Assembly: GCF_002561455.1 (NCBI RefSeq)
Contig: NZ_NTUP01000066.1
Location: forward strand, 503,357-567,356
Source of the DNA: Bacillus sp. AFS015802
GTDB lineage: Bacteria; Bacillota; Bacilli; Bacillales; Bacillaceae_B
DNA length: 64,000 nt
Reading direction: 5' to 3'
In this document: piece by piece, positions 24,067 to 34,053 of the stretch
How the letters are laid out: every line of letters starts with the position of its first letter
Numbering within the stretch: position 1 is the first letter of the stretch
The notes under the pieces: model-generated
Told to the model about the DNA's origin: nothing
The model's database searches: none
Seen by the model: the letters and a program-made list of their open reading frames with translations, nothing else
Made by a program: the position numbers and the translations under genes

Positions 24067-26202
24067 ATGAAATGCCAAGTATGTCAGCATAATCAGGCAA
24101 CCATCGAAGTGTATACGCAAATGAATGGCAAGAAGTCCAGTATGAAGATGTGTTCAACTTGCTTTCAAAAGCAGCAGGCACCTTCTGGCATTCATGGGGG
24201 CTTTCCGTTCGATGAACTGTTTAAAGGCATGAGTATGGGTGGAAGCCCTGACCAAGGATTCCAAAGCAACCATCAGCCATCTTCCCCACAAAAAAAGGAT
24301 GGGAATGGAGGAAACGGCATTCTCGATCAGTTTGGTCGAAATGTGACAGGGGCTGCGAAAGCCGGATTGATTGATCCTGTCATCGGCCGCGACAAAGAAG
24401 TGGAACGCGTCATTGAGATCCTGAATCGACGCAATAAAAACAACCCCGTATTGATCGGGGAGCCCGGTGTCGGAAAAACAGCGATCGCAGAAGGGTTGGC
24501 ACGTAAGATCGTAGCAGGTGATGTTCCATCCAAATTATTAAATAAAGAAGTGTATGTGATGGATGTTGCTTCATTGACTGCCGGTACAGGCGTTCGCGGT
24601 TCCTTTGAAGAACGTTTAAAAGCCATCATCAGTGAACTGCAGAAACGCGAAAACGTAATGCTATTCATTGATGAAATCCATCAATTAGTCGGTGCCGGCT
24701 CCGCAGAAGGTTCCATGGATGCAGGAAACATCCTGAAACCGGCTTTAGCCCGCGGTGAACTGCAAGTAATCGGGGCCACCACGTTGAAGGAGTATCGCCA
24801 AATCGAAAAAGACGCGGCACTTGAACGCCGCTTCCAGCCGGTGATGGTCAATGAGCCGACACCCGAGGAAGCCATTGAAATCCTAAAAGGATTAAAAGAT
24901 AGATATGAAGACTATCATGGAGTGGAATTTACAGAAGAGAGCATCGAGGCTTGTGTGAAATTGTCCCACCGTTATATCCAGGACCGGTTCCTCCCCGATA
25001 AAGCCATTGATTTAATGGATGAGGCAGGTTCAAAAGTCAATCTGCTATCGGAAGGCAAGGATAAAACGGCCATCCACAAAAAATTAAATGATGTACGATT
25101 AAAGAAAGAGCAGGCCACGAAGGAAGAGAATTATGAGCAAGCGGCGATTCTTAGGGACGAGGAAGCAGAATTGGAAAGACAGCTGGGTGAAGGCAAGTCT
25201 GATGCCAAGCCTCTTGTGGAAAAAGAATTGATCCAGACAATCATTGAGGGCAAGACGGGTATACCGGTAGGAAAGCTTCAAAGTGATGATCGCAAGAGGA
25301 TGAAATCACTTGAAGAAAACCTTGCCCACAAAGTGATCGGCCAGGAAGAAGCAGTGAAGAAAGTAGCGAAGGCGGTCCGCCGCAGCCGTGCAGGCTTGAA
25401 GGCGAAGCACCGTCCGATCGGGTCATTCCTATTCGTGGGTCCAACCGGCGTAGGGAAAACAGAATTAACGAAGACACTGGCAGAAGAGCTGTTTGGATCC
25501 AAAGATTCCATGCTTCGATTAGATATGAGTGAGTATATGGAGAAACACTCTGTTTCTAAATTGATCGGTTCACCTCCAGGCTATGTAGGCCATGAGGATT
25601 CCGGACAACTGACAGAAAAAGTGAGAAGAAATCCTTATTCCATCATCCTCCTTGATGAAATCGAAAAAGCACACCCGGATGTGCAGCATATGTTCCTGCA
25701 AATCCTTGAAGACGGGCGTCTTACTGATAGTCAGGGTAGAACGGTCAGTTTCAAAGAAACGGTCATCATCATGACAAGTAACGCAGGAGTGACAGACAAG
25801 AAGGAAACCGTAGTCGGTTTCAACACCGGAGGCACAGATGCGATTAAAGAAACGAATATTCTTCAATCACTTGGTGCCTACTTTAAACCGGAGTTCCTGA
25901 ACCGGTTTGACAGTATCATTGAATTTGAATCTCTTGAAAAAGAAGAGCTTCTCCAAATTCTTGATCTCATGCTGAATGAGTTACAGACTGAGCTTAAGGA
26001 ACAGGGCATCACTGTGACCATCGATGATGAAGCCAAGCGGAAGCTCGTTGAACTTGGTTACCACCCTGAATTTGGTGCACGTCCATTACGCAGGGTGATC
26101 CAGGAAAGAGTGGAAGATAACATTGCCGACTTCCTCCTTGATGAAGAAGGCGTAACGGAACTGATCGTATCCGTTGAAAATGAAGAAATCGTCGTGAAAT
26201 AA
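24067..26202 (+). CDS. clpE: ATP-dependent unfoldase ClpE
   Basis: The 711-residue Hsp100 ATPase has an N-terminal zinc finger (CQVCQHN ... CSTCFQ, residues 3-37), which distinguishes ClpE from ClpC. AAA domain 1 has Walker [20 protein letters not shown] coiled-coil ([21 protein letters not shown]) follows, then AAA domain 2 with [20 protein letters not shown] and the ClpP-binding C-terminal domain. It unfolds damaged proteins for ClpP. Two CtsR boxes flank its promoter, as in B. subtilis. It is a single gene with its own terminator. Confidence 0.96.
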   Translation: MKCQVCQHNQATIEVYTQMNGKKSSMKMCSTCFQKQQAPSGIHGGFPFDELFKGMSMGGSPDQGFQSNHQPSSPQKKDGNGGNGILDQFGRNVTGAAKAGLIDPVIGRDKEVERVIEILNRRNKNNPVLIGEPGVGKTAIAEGLARKIVAGDVPSKLLNKEVYVMDVASLTAGTGVRGSFEERLKAIISELQKRENVMLFIDEIHQLVGAGSAEGSMDAGNILKPALARGELQVIGATTLKEYRQIEKDAALERRFQPVMVNEPTPEEAIEILKGLKDRYEDYHGVEFTEESIEACVKLSHRYIQDRFLPDKAIDLMDEAGSKVNLLSEGKDKTAIHKKLNDVRLKKEQATKEENYEQAAILRDEEAELERQLGEGKSDAKPLVEKELIQTIIEGKTGIPVGKLQSDDRKRMKSLEENLAHKVIGQEEAVKKVAKAVRRSRAGLKAKHRPIGSFLFVGPTGVGKTELTKTLAEELFGSKDSMLRLDMSEYMEKHSVSKLIGSPPGYVGHEDSGQLTEKVRRNPYSIILLDEIEKAHPDVQHMFLQILEDGRLTDSQGRTVSFKETVIIMTSNAGVTDKKETVVGFNTGGTDAIKETNILQSLGAYFKPEFLNRFDSIIEFESLEKEELLQILDLMLNELQTELKEQGITVTIDDEAKRKLVELGYHPEFGARPLRRVIQERVEDNIADFLLDEEGVTELIVSVENEEIVVK

Positions 26203-26206
26203 ACGA

Positions 26207-26237
26207 AAAGAAGCATCCTGAAACCAGGGTGCTTCTT
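26207..26237. terminator. Bidirectional terminator at clpE
   Basis: AAAGAAGCATCCTG and CAGGGTGCTTCTTT pair around a short loop, with A- and T-rich flanks on either side. Confidence 0.8.
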
Positions 26238-26240
26238 TCT

Positions 26241-26336
26241 TCATTCTTTTCGTTTTAAAATGGCGATGTATATGGCCATCGTGACATAGACGCCTATAAC
26301 CAGGACAATAAATAGAGGTGTGGAAATGGAGTTCAT
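26241..26336 (-). CDS. 31-residue single-span membrane protein
   Basis: The minus-strand frame MNSISTPLFIVLVIGVYVTM continues to AIYIAILKRKE. It follows GAGGGTGTTTCC and is one membrane segment with a basic tail. It begins 11 bp after the stop of the 26347 gene and ends at the terminator, so it forms the tail of a two-gene unit. Too short for homology by eye, but the RBS and context support it. Confidence 0.55.
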   Translation of the reverse strand: MNSISTPLFIVLVIGVYVTMAIYIAILKRKE

Positions 26337-26346
26337 GGAAACACCC

Positions 26347-26859
26347 TCACTTTAAATCATGAAAAGATGGATGGAAGATCAATAATAGGATGGCAATGAT
26401 AGGAACGGATAAGATGAGTGCTAGCAGCGGTTTCTTGTGATGCAGTCCCAAAATGGAAAACATGATGATATTAAATACAGCAGACCAGCCTAAATTCCAG
26501 CCATTTTCGTAAAGGAAAAGCCCTTTTTTATGAAATAAGTATTCCAGGAACGTAAAGTATGCGATCCAGCTTGAGACGTACAGAAATTTCTTTTTCCGAT
26601 AGGGGAAATAACGAAGATAAATCATAATCACCACTGGAATGATGAAAAAGGTGAAAACGAGATCGATTAACGTATGATTCAACCAGTCGACCGTCACCGC
26701 TCTATACTCCCAAAGCGTATGGTTATAAAAAACGACGTTATAAGAGAGATTGCAGATAATATAAAACTGAACCGTTGGGTAAAAGTCCTTCCAACGCTTC
26801 CAATCAATAAAGAACTTTGCGAAAAGTATATAAACCACGACTACCAGTATTAGATACAT
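26347..26859 (-). CDS. CBO0543-type multi-span membrane protein
   Basis: The 170-residue product has five or six membrane segments, with features of the CBO0543 family of spore formers: FFIDWKRWKDFYPTVQFYIICNLSY, and WEYRAVTVDWLNHTLID and ENGWNLGWSAVFNIIMF. Function unknown. The ATG at 26859 follows AAGGA at 12 nt; a TTG four codons earlier (26871) is an alternative start. A 31-residue membrane peptide follows on the same strand. Confidence 0.65.
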   Translation of the reverse strand: MYLILVVVVYILFAKFFIDWKRWKDFYPTVQFYIICNLSYNVVFYNHTLWEYRAVTVDWLNHTLIDLVFTFFIIPVVIMIYLRYFPYRKKKFLYVSSWIAYFTFLEYLFHKKGLFLYENGWNLGWSAVFNIIMFSILGLHHKKPLLALILSVPIIAILLLIFHPSFHDLK

Positions 26860-26930
26860 AATGGGGTACAATCCTTGTTTTTTGTTACTTATTATAGACG
26901 TAATGGAAAAAGAATAGACCCTTTGTACAG

Positions 26931-26968
26931 AGAAAGTGCCTGATTCAATCGAGAATCAGGCACTTTCT
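26931..26968. terminator. Terminator of the HAD phosphatase gene
   Basis: AGAAAGTGCCTGATT and AATCAGGCACTTTCT form a perfect 15-bp stem. Confidence 0.85.
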
Positions 26969-26974
26969 CTGTAT

Positions 26975-27718
26975 TTATTCCATTTCCTTCAGAACTTTAT
27001 CAATCGCTTGAGCCACACCGTGATCGGTATTGATGCCCGTTACCCAATCGGCGGCTTCCTTCACAGCTTCCTGAGCATTGCCCATGGCGACTCCGAAGCC
27101 TGATTCACGGATCATGGCGATGTCATTCATGCTGTCACCGACTGCCATGACCTGGTCCATTGAAAGATCCAGCCATTTGCACACCTTCACTAATGCGGCC
27201 GCTTTATTGACCCCGGCTGGATTGATTTCAATATTGGTCGGTGATGAGTTCGTGATTTCCAATGCTTCATTTTTTACGAGTTCGTCCATCATGACTTTAC
27301 GTACGTCATCATCCTGAATATCGAATCCGAATTTCAGCCAGTTATAGGATTCGATGTCCTGATCAAAAGGCTTCTTACTATTGAATAACCCTTGGGAAGT
27401 GGAAGACCAGAAATACACATCATGCTCTTCCTTAAGGGCCCACAGCTGCTTTACAAGGTCAGTCTCAAGGGGGATGCTGTCCACCAGATTATATTCATGA
27501 TCGTAGATTTCCCCGCCGTTCACGGTGACAAGATAAGAGGAACGTCCAAGCTCATCAGAAATGTCCCGGCATGTAAAGAGGGACCGGCCGGTACTCAACA
27601 CGACGTGAATCCCCTTTTCCTTCGCGCGCTGAATGGCTTGTTCATTTTCCGGGGAAACTTCTCCTTCATGATTCACGAGAGTTCCATCCATGTCCAGTGC
27701 AATCAGTTTGATATCCAT
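26975..27718 (-). CDS. Cof-type HAD-superfamily phosphatase
   Basis: The 247-residue protein has HAD motif I LIALDMDGTLVNHEGEVS, motif II VLSTGR, the Lys in NKAAALVKVCKWL, and motif III/IV VMAVGDSMNDIAMIRESGFGVAMGNA. Together these define the Cof subfamily (YkrA, YcsE, YwpJ type) acting on sugar phosphates, FMN or related compounds. The ATG at 27718 was preferred to an upstream GTG at 27730 that sits directly on the purine-rich site. It is a single gene; the substrate is not predictable. Confidence 0.88.
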   Translation of the reverse strand: MDIKLIALDMDGTLVNHEGEVSPENEQAIQRAKEKGIHVVLSTGRSLFTCRDISDELGRSSYLVTVNGGEIYDHEYNLVDSIPLETDLVKQLWALKEEHDVYFWSSTSQGLFNSKKPFDQDIESYNWLKFGFDIQDDDVRKVMMDELVKNEALEITNSSPTNIEINPAGVNKAAALVKVCKWLDLSMDQVMAVGDSMNDIAMIRESGFGVAMGNAQEAVKEAADWVTGINTDHGVAQAIDKVLKEME

Positions 27719-27901
27719 TTTTCCTATCACGTCCTTCTATTCATTCATATACAGTTTAATATACTCGGAGCATATCTTCTAGGGACGCGACTTGGTGATA
27801 GATGATTTCATATATAGGGGAATACATAATACAATGGAAGAAGTATATGTTGAGAGGAAGAGAGGCTATGTATTTACATATGAAAAGGGGAATGAATTCA
27901 C

Positions 27902-28216
27902 ATGAAGCCGTTTACTGAAGAAGTGGTTAAAATCATTCAGCGCATTCCGCATGGAAGAGTGATGACGTACGGCCAAATCGCAGCACTGGCAGGCAGTCCC
28001 AGGGCGGCAAGGCAGGTCGTGAGGATTCTACATTCCATGAGTGAAAAATATAAACTCCCCTGGCACCGGGTTTTGAATAGCAAAGGGGAAATCGGTTTCC
28101 GGGATGAAGAGCAGTTGCTGACCCAAAGGCTATCGCTTGAAGCGGAGGGGGTTCAGTTTATAGGGGAAAATCGAATTGAGATGAAGGCGTATCAGTATAT
28201 ACCCGGACCTGAGTGA
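27902..28216 (+). CDS. Alkyltransferase-like (ATL) protein, Cys-less MGMT homologue
   Basis: The 104-residue protein has the C-terminal DNA-binding fold of O6-alkylguanine-DNA alkyltransferase: IPHGRVMTYGQIAALAG, an Arg-finger segment AARQVVRILHSM, then LPWHRVLNSKGEIGF. The active-site motif PCHRV is PWHRV here, so the alkyl-acceptor Cys is replaced by Trp. That is the mark of ATL proteins, which bind alkylated guanine and hand it to nucleotide excision repair. RBS AAGGGG. It is a single gene with its own terminator. Confidence 0.88.
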   Translation: MKPFTEEVVKIIQRIPHGRVMTYGQIAALAGSPRAARQVVRILHSMSEKYKLPWHRVLNSKGEIGFRDEEQLLTQRLSLEAEGVQFIGENRIEMKAYQYIPGPE

Positions 28217-28295
28217 GACAAGTAAGGATGATGGAACATTATTGCATTATTGTAAAATTGATGCATAGCACCATGTAGGTAAACTTTATGGCAAG

Positions 28296-28341
28296 ATGAC
28301 CTGGTCCAACTTTGAAAAAGGATGGACCAGGTCATTTTTTT
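28296..28341 (+). terminator. Terminator of the ATL gene
   Basis: ATGACCTGGTCCA and TGGACCAGGTCAT form a 13-bp stem followed by a T run. Confidence 0.85.
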
Positions 28342-28459
28342 CTGCACAGGTTTAAACAGTGGCAAAAAGAGGTATAGATGCTTTGTTGAATACAAATTAT
28401 ATTTTTAATTTTCAACTATATTTTTGGAAAATAAATGAGAGCGAAGAGGTTGATGAAAG

Positions 28460-29254
28460 ATGGCAAAAGGTGATTTGCTGATCATTGGAGGCAACGAGGA
28501 TAAATCGGATGAGAAAGTCATCTTATCGAAGTTCGCTGAACTATGTCAAACAAGACAGGGCCCGATTGGGATCGTGACGACTGCTACAGCTTATCCGGAG
28601 GAAGTGGGGAATGAATACGCAAGCTTGTTTCACACTCTACATGGAACAAAACCACTCTTGCTCCATTTGGATTCCCGGGAGAAAGCGGACAATCCCGAAC
28701 TGATGGAGCAGCTGTCGACACTGTCGGGGTTATTCATGACAGGCGGGGATCAGCTCAGGCTCACAAGCATCCTTGGGGGGACAACCTTCTATAAACACTG
28801 CTTCCAGGAGTGGAAGTCGGGTCTTTTCATAGGCGGGACGAGTGCAGGCGCTGCTGTCATGAGCAGGTTGATGATCATATCATCCAAAATTTCAAAAAAA
28901 GAAGATGTCTCCATCCTGGAAATGGGCTCTGGCTTCGGGTTCCTCGAAGACGTCATTATTGATCAGCATTTTTCCCAGCGTGATCGATTTACAAGGCTGA
29001 TGAGGGCCATTGCCTTAAATCCTCAGATCATCGGTGTGGGAATTGATGAAAATACAGCCATTTGGGTCAATAGTGAACGGAATCAATTTGAAGTGATAGG
29101 TGAATTCAATGTGAGCATTTTCGATGGGAAAACCTCTTCCTATGTAGATGTTGCCGAAAATAAAGAAAACATGACCATTTCTGATATTCGTTTTCACACA
29201 CTGGGTGAGGGCGCGATTTTCGATTTAACCAAACGGGAACTAATTATATCTTAA
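28460..29254 (+). CDS. cphB: Cyanophycinase (peptidase family S51)
   Basis: The 264-residue protein has the S51 fold: LLIIGGNEDK at the N-terminus, GLFMTGGDQLRL near 90-101, and the nucleophile elbow FIGGTSAGAAVMS with Ser128. DQHFSQRDRFTRL and GVGIDENTAIW also match cyanophycinase. It cuts the cyanophycin polymer to beta-Asp-Arg dipeptides. RBS AAGAGG at 10 nt. It stands 14 bp upstream of cphA in one operon, the standard pairing of synthesis and mobilisation genes. No isoaspartyl dipeptidase gene is in the window. Confidence 0.92.
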   Translation: MAKGDLLIIGGNEDKSDEKVILSKFAELCQTRQGPIGIVTTATAYPEEVGNEYASLFHTLHGTKPLLLHLDSREKADNPELMEQLSTLSGLFMTGGDQLRLTSILGGTTFYKHCFQEWKSGLFIGGTSAGAAVMSRLMIISSKISKKEDVSILEMGSGFGFLEDVIIDQHFSQRDRFTRLMRAIALNPQIIGVGIDENTAIWVNSERNQFEVIGEFNVSIFDGKTSSYVDVAENKENMTISDIRFHTLGEGAIFDLTKRELIIS

Positions 29255-29268
29255 GGAGAGAACATTCA

Positions 29269-31899
29269 ATGAAAATCAATCGCGTCAATTACTTATCCGG
29301 TCCTAATTTATACAGCTTCAAACCGACGATCTGCATCGAACTCGATATAGAAGGGTTCGAAGAGAAGCCCTCGAATCTGCTCGAGGGGTTTATTGACCGT
29401 TTGCTTAAGGTCATGCCATCCTTATTCACACATACATGTTCACGGGGGTATGCAGGGGGCTTTGTGGAGCGCCTGTATGAGGGGACGTGGATGGGCCACA
29501 TCCTTGAACATATCGCACTTGAAATCCAGCATCTGGCGGGGATATCTGTCAAGCGCGGCAAGACCATCACGGGTGAAAGGAAAGGGATTTACTTTGTGAC
29601 CTACGATTATGTGGAGAAGAAGTCCGGCTATTATGCGTTTACAGCAGCAATGGAGATCGTTTCAGCCATTCTTGATGAACAAGAGGTCAGTGCCGAGCCT
29701 TACATATCAAAAACTTCAGATCTCTATCATCTGCATAAAATGGGACCGAGTACAGAAGCGATATATCAAGCAGCCAAAGACCGGAAGATACCGGTTGAAA
29801 GGACGGGTACAAACAGTCACTTAAGACTCGGGACCGGTAAGAAACAAAAATTCGTTCAGGCGACCATCTCGAGTCAATCCTCTTACCTTGCTGTAGAGAA
29901 TTCCTGTGATAAAGATGAGACAAAACGATTATTGAAGAGTGCCGGACTTCCCGTTCCGGATGGTGACGTGGTTTCAAACGAATTCGAGCTTCTTCAGTCT
30001 GCTGAGAAACTCGGATTCCCTCTCGTGATCAAACCTGTCAATGGACGTCAGGGACAAAATATCGTGACGGATATCCAGAATGACCTTGACCTATTGACGG
30101 CATTTCGCTGTGTATACAATGAAGGGACCGATTATATCGTCGAGCGTTACTATAAAGGGAATGATTACCGGTTTCTTGTCGTGAATGGCGAACTGATTGC
30201 AGCGAGTCTTCGCCTCCCTCCTTCGGTAATCGGTGATGGCCGTAAAACAATCAAGGAATTAATTGAAAGCGAAAACAAAAATCCGTTGCGCGGAGAAGGA
30301 CACGAGAAGGCGATGAGCAGAGTTCCCCTGGATGAACGGACCGTTGTACAACTGGAGAAGGCTGGTCATTCCCTTGATTCTGTCCTTAAAACGGGACAGG
30401 CCCTTGAGGTTTTGGGGAACGCGAATCTTTCGACTGGCGGGTCCGCCATTGACGTGACAGATGATGTCCATCCCCATTACCGGAAGATGGCTGAAGGAGC
30501 AGCGGCGGCGATCGGTCTGGATATTGCCGGGATCGATATTTTGTCCCCGGATGTAACAGTCCCATTCGAAAAGGGGACTGCAGCGATTCTTGAAGTGAAT
30601 GCTGCGCCGGGGATCCGGATGCATCATTATCCTTCAGAAGGAAAAAGCAGGGACGTCGGGGGAGCGATTGTAGACTATTTATTCGCAAATCGCGAGGAAG
30701 CCGCCATCCCGATAGTCGCTGTGACAGGAACGAACGGTAAGACCACGACGTGCCGGCTGGTCTCCCATCTTTTGCAAAAGGAGAATGTGACCGTCGGCTT
30801 TACATGCTCGGACGGGATTTGGATCGACGAACATCAGATTGATGAAGGTGATTGCAGCGGTCCAAAAAGCGCGAGGAAAGTCCTATCCCACCCTGGTGTA
30901 GACGTGGCTGTGCTTGAAACGGCCAGGGGAGGCATGCTTAGGGAAGGTCTGGCTTTCAGGCATTGTGACGTTGCCGTTATCACCAATATCAGTGAAGATC
31001 ATCTGGGGCTGAATGGCATAGATACTCTGGAGGATTTAAAAAAGCTGAAACAGACCGTTGCCGAAGTAGTTCTGCCTGGAGGATCATGCATATTGAACGC
31101 AGATGACCCAAGATGTGTTGAAATGGCAACTGAAACGTACGGGAAGATCATCTATTTCTCCCTTTCCCTTTCCAATCCTGTGATACAGGAGCATATAGAG
31201 AACGGGTATGAGGCGTGGTACATGGATGAAGGCTGGGTCATGCATACCTGTGAGGGGAAAACCGAAAGATTCCTGCCGGTCTCCCATATCCCCATCACCA
31301 TCAACGGAGCTGCCAGGTACAATATCCTGAATGTGCTCGGCTCGCTTGCAGCCGCCCATTCGTTAGGGCGTCCACTCTCGGAACTTCGGAGCAGGGTGAT
31401 CAGTTTTCTGCCGACAGAAAACCAAAATCGCGGACGTTTCAATGTACAAACGGTACAAGGAAGAACCATCATTGTTGATTATGCACACAATCCAGCGGGC
31501 TTGAGGGCCTTGTTCGACACCATCGTTCATTTTAAGGATGGAAGGGTCATCACGGTTGGCTCAGCTGCGGGAGACAGGAAAGACGAAACGATTCAGGACA
31601 TGGGGAGGATTTTTGGAGAGCAATCGGATATCTTCATCATCAAGGAAGACCTGAATTTAAGAGGGAGAACCCCTGGGGAAACCGTCCATTTGCTGACCAT
31701 GGGGGTCAAACAATCCAAAGAACAACCATCGATTCATGTGCAGCCAGAAGAGATCCATGCTTTGTTCATGGCCTGGGAGATGTCACAACCCGGTGACACA
31801 TTACTGTTTTTATATGACGATTACGCTTCGATTCAAACGTTTACAGAAGAGGTCATGAAGAGTTCTCTATCAATAACAGAGTTTCAAAGGGCTGAATAG
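29269..31899 (+). CDS. cphA: Cyanophycin synthetase
   Basis: The 876-residue protein has the three CphA parts: an N-terminal domain (1 to about 165, with GGFVERLYEGTWMGHILEHIALEIQ), an ATP-grasp domain (about 210-460, with PLVIKPVNGRQGQNI and EVNAAPGIRMH), and a Mur-ligase-like domain from about residue 480 with the P-loop VAVTGTNGKTTTCRL and DYAHNPAGLRA. It builds the multi-L-arginyl-poly-L-aspartate nitrogen reserve without a ribosome. Length and all motifs are intact. RBS AAGGAGAG. It ends at a terminator at 31927-31954. Confidence 0.95.
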   Translation: MKINRVNYLSGPNLYSFKPTICIELDIEGFEEKPSNLLEGFIDRLLKVMPSLFTHTCSRGYAGGFVERLYEGTWMGHILEHIALEIQHLAGISVKRGKTITGERKGIYFVTYDYVEKKSGYYAFTAAMEIVSAILDEQEVSAEPYISKTSDLYHLHKMGPSTEAIYQAAKDRKIPVERTGTNSHLRLGTGKKQKFVQATISSQSSYLAVENSCDKDETKRLLKSAGLPVPDGDVVSNEFELLQSAEKLGFPLVIKPVNGRQGQNIVTDIQNDLDLLTAFRCVYNEGTDYIVERYYKGNDYRFLVVNGELIAASLRLPPSVIGDGRKTIKELIESENKNPLRGEGHEKAMSRVPLDERTVVQLEKAGHSLDSVLKTGQALEVLGNANLSTGGSAIDVTDDVHPHYRKMAEGAAAAIGLDIAGIDILSPDVTVPFEKGTAAILEVNAAPGIRMHHYPSEGKSRDVGGAIVDYLFANREEAAIPIVAVTGTNGKTTTCRLVSHLLQKENVTVGFTCSDGIWIDEHQIDEGDCSGPKSARKVLSHPGVDVAVLETARGGMLREGLAFRHCDVAVITNISEDHLGLNGIDTLEDLKKLKQTVAEVVLPGGSCILNADDPRCVEMATETYGKIIYFSLSLSNPVIQEHIENGYEAWYMDEGWVMHTCEGKTERFLPVSHIPITINGAARYNILNVLGSLAAAHSLGRPLSELRSRVISFLPTENQNRGRFNVQTVQGRTIIVDYAHNPAGLRALFDTIVHFKDGRVITVGSAAGDRKDETIQDMGRIFGEQSDIFIIKEDLNLRGRTPGETVHLLTMGVKQSKEQPSIHVQPEEIHALFMAWEMSQPGDTLLFLYDDYASIQTFTEEVMKSSLSITEFQRAE

Positions 31900-31926
31900 A
31901 ATCGGATTACAATCACACATATGTAA

Positions 31927-31954
31927 AAAAGCTCAGAGGCGACTCTGAGCTTTT
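31927..31954. terminator. cphBA operon terminator
   Basis: AAAAGCTCAGAG and CTCTGAGCTTTT form a perfect 12-bp stem with a 4-nt loop. It can serve both convergent genes. Confidence 0.85.
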
Positions 31955-31975
31955 CCTTTCAATAAGCACTGTTCG

Positions 31976-33601
31976 TTAATGCAGCTGCCCGTTCTTCAAT
32001 TTCTTCAGCCAGCTTCTTTGTCTTGTGGCAGTAACCGTATACACAGCCAAACCGAATCCTGCAAGTCCAATGCTGACTTGAAGGAGGAGCTCCATATCGA
32101 AACCAAGTCCTGTGAATCCGCCGGCGCACCCTGACAGTATCAGGATAAAAGCTTTCTTTTTTTGGCTTTCGTATATCTTGAATTGAAACTCATTTTGCTG
32201 ATGAAGGTCCTTTTGTTCTAGTGCTTTTTCAGGGACATCCAACAACTGCCGGACTTTCTGGACGGTCTGAAAAAGGGGCTGGGCACTGACCCATTTCATG
32301 AGAAGCTCCCATTTGTTCGTGTTGCTTTCCTTCACCCAGTCCAAGAAGGCCGGCTTGACGATATCAAGGGTTTCTTCATCCGGACTCAGCGTATGGACGA
32401 GCCCTTCAATGGTTGCAAAAGATCGACCCAAAAAGATGAAGCGGGTCGGCACCTGTACAGGTAATGATTTCACCATATCGTTGATTTCCTTCTTCACGCT
32501 TAGGAGATCCATCTGCTTGAACTGCTCCATATCAAGTGTGACAAATTCCTTCAACACAGGCTCAATCGTTTTCGGACTTGCGTCAGGAAGCAGGAATCCA
32601 AGGTCAGCCAATGCCTCGGATGCTTTACGGAAATTCTTTAACAGGATCCCTTCGAGAAGATCTTGAAAATGGGCAGAATCCCTTTTCGAAATTTCCCCGA
32701 TCATGCCGTAATCCAAGAGAACAAAAGTACCATCGTGCTGAAGCAGTATATTCCCTGCATGCGGATCGGCGTGGAAGATCCCGGGCTCGAGCCATTGGGG
32801 AAGAAAGAGACGGAATAATTGTTTTGCCAGCTTCTGACCATCCAATCCATATGCCCCTATCGCTTTTCTATCATTCAATCGAACCCCGTCGACCCATTCC
32901 ATCACCAATACTTTGTCTGTACAGAGTTCGGGGTACATCGCCGGGATCTTTACATTGGAATGATCTTTAAATCGCTGTTTAAAAGAAATGGCGGTATTCA
33001 TTTCCTTCGAAAAGTCCAGCTCCTGCTCGATGACCTGCTTCAATTCTCTATATAGCATCTTAAAATCAAGGAATTCCTTTGGCATTGGAGCGAAGTGCCG
33101 GGCAAACCAGATGATGATGGATAGAGTGCGGAAATCCGTCTTCACAAGTGATGGGATTTCCGGCCGCTGCACTTTGATGGCCGCTTGTGTACCATCCAGC
33201 AGTGTTGCTTTGTACACTTCCCCGATGGAAGCGGAAGCGATGGCTTCTTGATCAATGGCTAATACCTTGGAAGAAACGGAGCCGTCCCATTCCCGTTCAA
33301 GAACCGATTCAATGTCCCCCCAGGGAGAAGGAGGGACGTGATCAACCAAATCTTGAATTTGATTGATGAATCCTTTTGGAAGCAGATCCTCACGTATACT
33401 TAATAGTTGTCCAACCTTGATCAACACCCCATTTAATTCAAACAGAGTGTCTTTGAATTCTTTTCCGATTCGTTCCCAAAGTTTATCTTTCTCCCATTGG
33501 GACTTCCCTCGCAGTCGGTACCAGTAGACCCTTATGACAATGGATAAGGCGAGTGATAATACCTTCCACATTCTCCAAAGCTTGTTTTCTGTCTTCATCA
33601 T
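31976..33601 (-). CDS. ABC1/AarF/UbiB family atypical kinase
   Basis: The 541-residue protein has the ABC1 signature: KVGQLLSIREDLLPKGFINQIQDLVDHVPP (KxGQ motif), then ASIGEVYKATLLDGTQAAIKVQRP, the catalytic-loop HADPHAGNILL and VLLDYGMIGE. Two membrane segments sit at the C-terminus. In bacteria UbiB-type proteins support quinone synthesis and lipid handling; the role in Firmicutes (menaquinone) is not settled. Adjacent ATGs at 33601 and 33598 follow AGGGGATGAA. It is a single gene with no obvious functional neighbours. Confidence 0.85.
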   Translation of the reverse strand: MMKTENKLWRMWKVLSLALSIVIRVYWYRLRGKSQWEKDKLWERIGKEFKDTLFELNGVLIKVGQLLSIREDLLPKGFINQIQDLVDHVPPSPWGDIESVLEREWDGSVSSKVLAIDQEAIASASIGEVYKATLLDGTQAAIKVQRPEIPSLVKTDFRTLSIIIWFARHFAPMPKEFLDFKMLYRELKQVIEQELDFSKEMNTAISFKQRFKDHSNVKIPAMYPELCTDKVLVMEWVDGVRLNDRKAIGAYGLDGQKLAKQLFRLFLPQWLEPGIFHADPHAGNILLQHDGTFVLLDYGMIGEISKRDSAHFQDLLEGILLKNFRKASEALADLGFLLPDASPKTIEPVLKEFVTLDMEQFKQMDLLSVKKEINDMVKSLPVQVPTRFIFLGRSFATIEGLVHTLSPDEETLDIVKPAFLDWVKESNTNKWELLMKWVSAQPLFQTVQKVRQLLDVPEKALEQKDLHQQNEFQFKIYESQKKKAFILILSGCAGGFTGLGFDMELLLQVSIGLAGFGLAVYTVTATRQRSWLKKLKNGQLH

Positions 33602-33748
33602 TTCATCCCCTGTAAACGGATATCTATATCTATTATGTAATACGTATGGAAAATAAGAAAGTTTCGGTTTTTGTATTTTCAGAAAAAAGCAGTCGGATTT
33701 ATGGATTTTTATGGTAAAATGAATGGGATAAGGGGGAGTGGATGTGAA

Positions 33749-33994
33749 TTGAAAAAAGGCTGGATTTCCATTGTTGGTGGCTTTATTGTCGGATTGATCC
33801 TCTCCTATCGATTCTTAGAATACAACGGATGGATCATTTACAAAATGGATAACAATGGTCATGTTCTAAGTACCGTGAAGGAAATGGATTTTAATTTAAT
33901 CACGAACTCGTTTCTCCTAATGGCAGCCTCAACTTTGATTATTTATCTGACTTTGAGATTGATTGAAACAATATGGAAGAGAAAATCCGGGTGA
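33749..33994 (+). CDS. 81-residue two-span membrane protein
   Basis: The TTG start begins MKKGWISIVGGFIVGLILSY, with a second membrane segment near FLLMAASTLIIYLTLRLIE and a basic end. An earlier in-frame ATG exists at 33671, but GGGGGAG 10 nt before the TTG fits better. Function unknown; a transporter fragment is unlikely as it is complete in itself. Confidence 0.55.
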   Translation: MKKGWISIVGGFIVGLILSYRFLEYNGWIIYKMDNNGHVLSTVKEMDFNLITNSFLLMAASTLIIYLTLRLIETIWKRKSG

Positions 33995-34053
33995 AGGATG
34001 CGTGGGTGGATAAGGTACTGGCTTTGGTGATGTGAAAGAGGCGGGTGTCTCTT

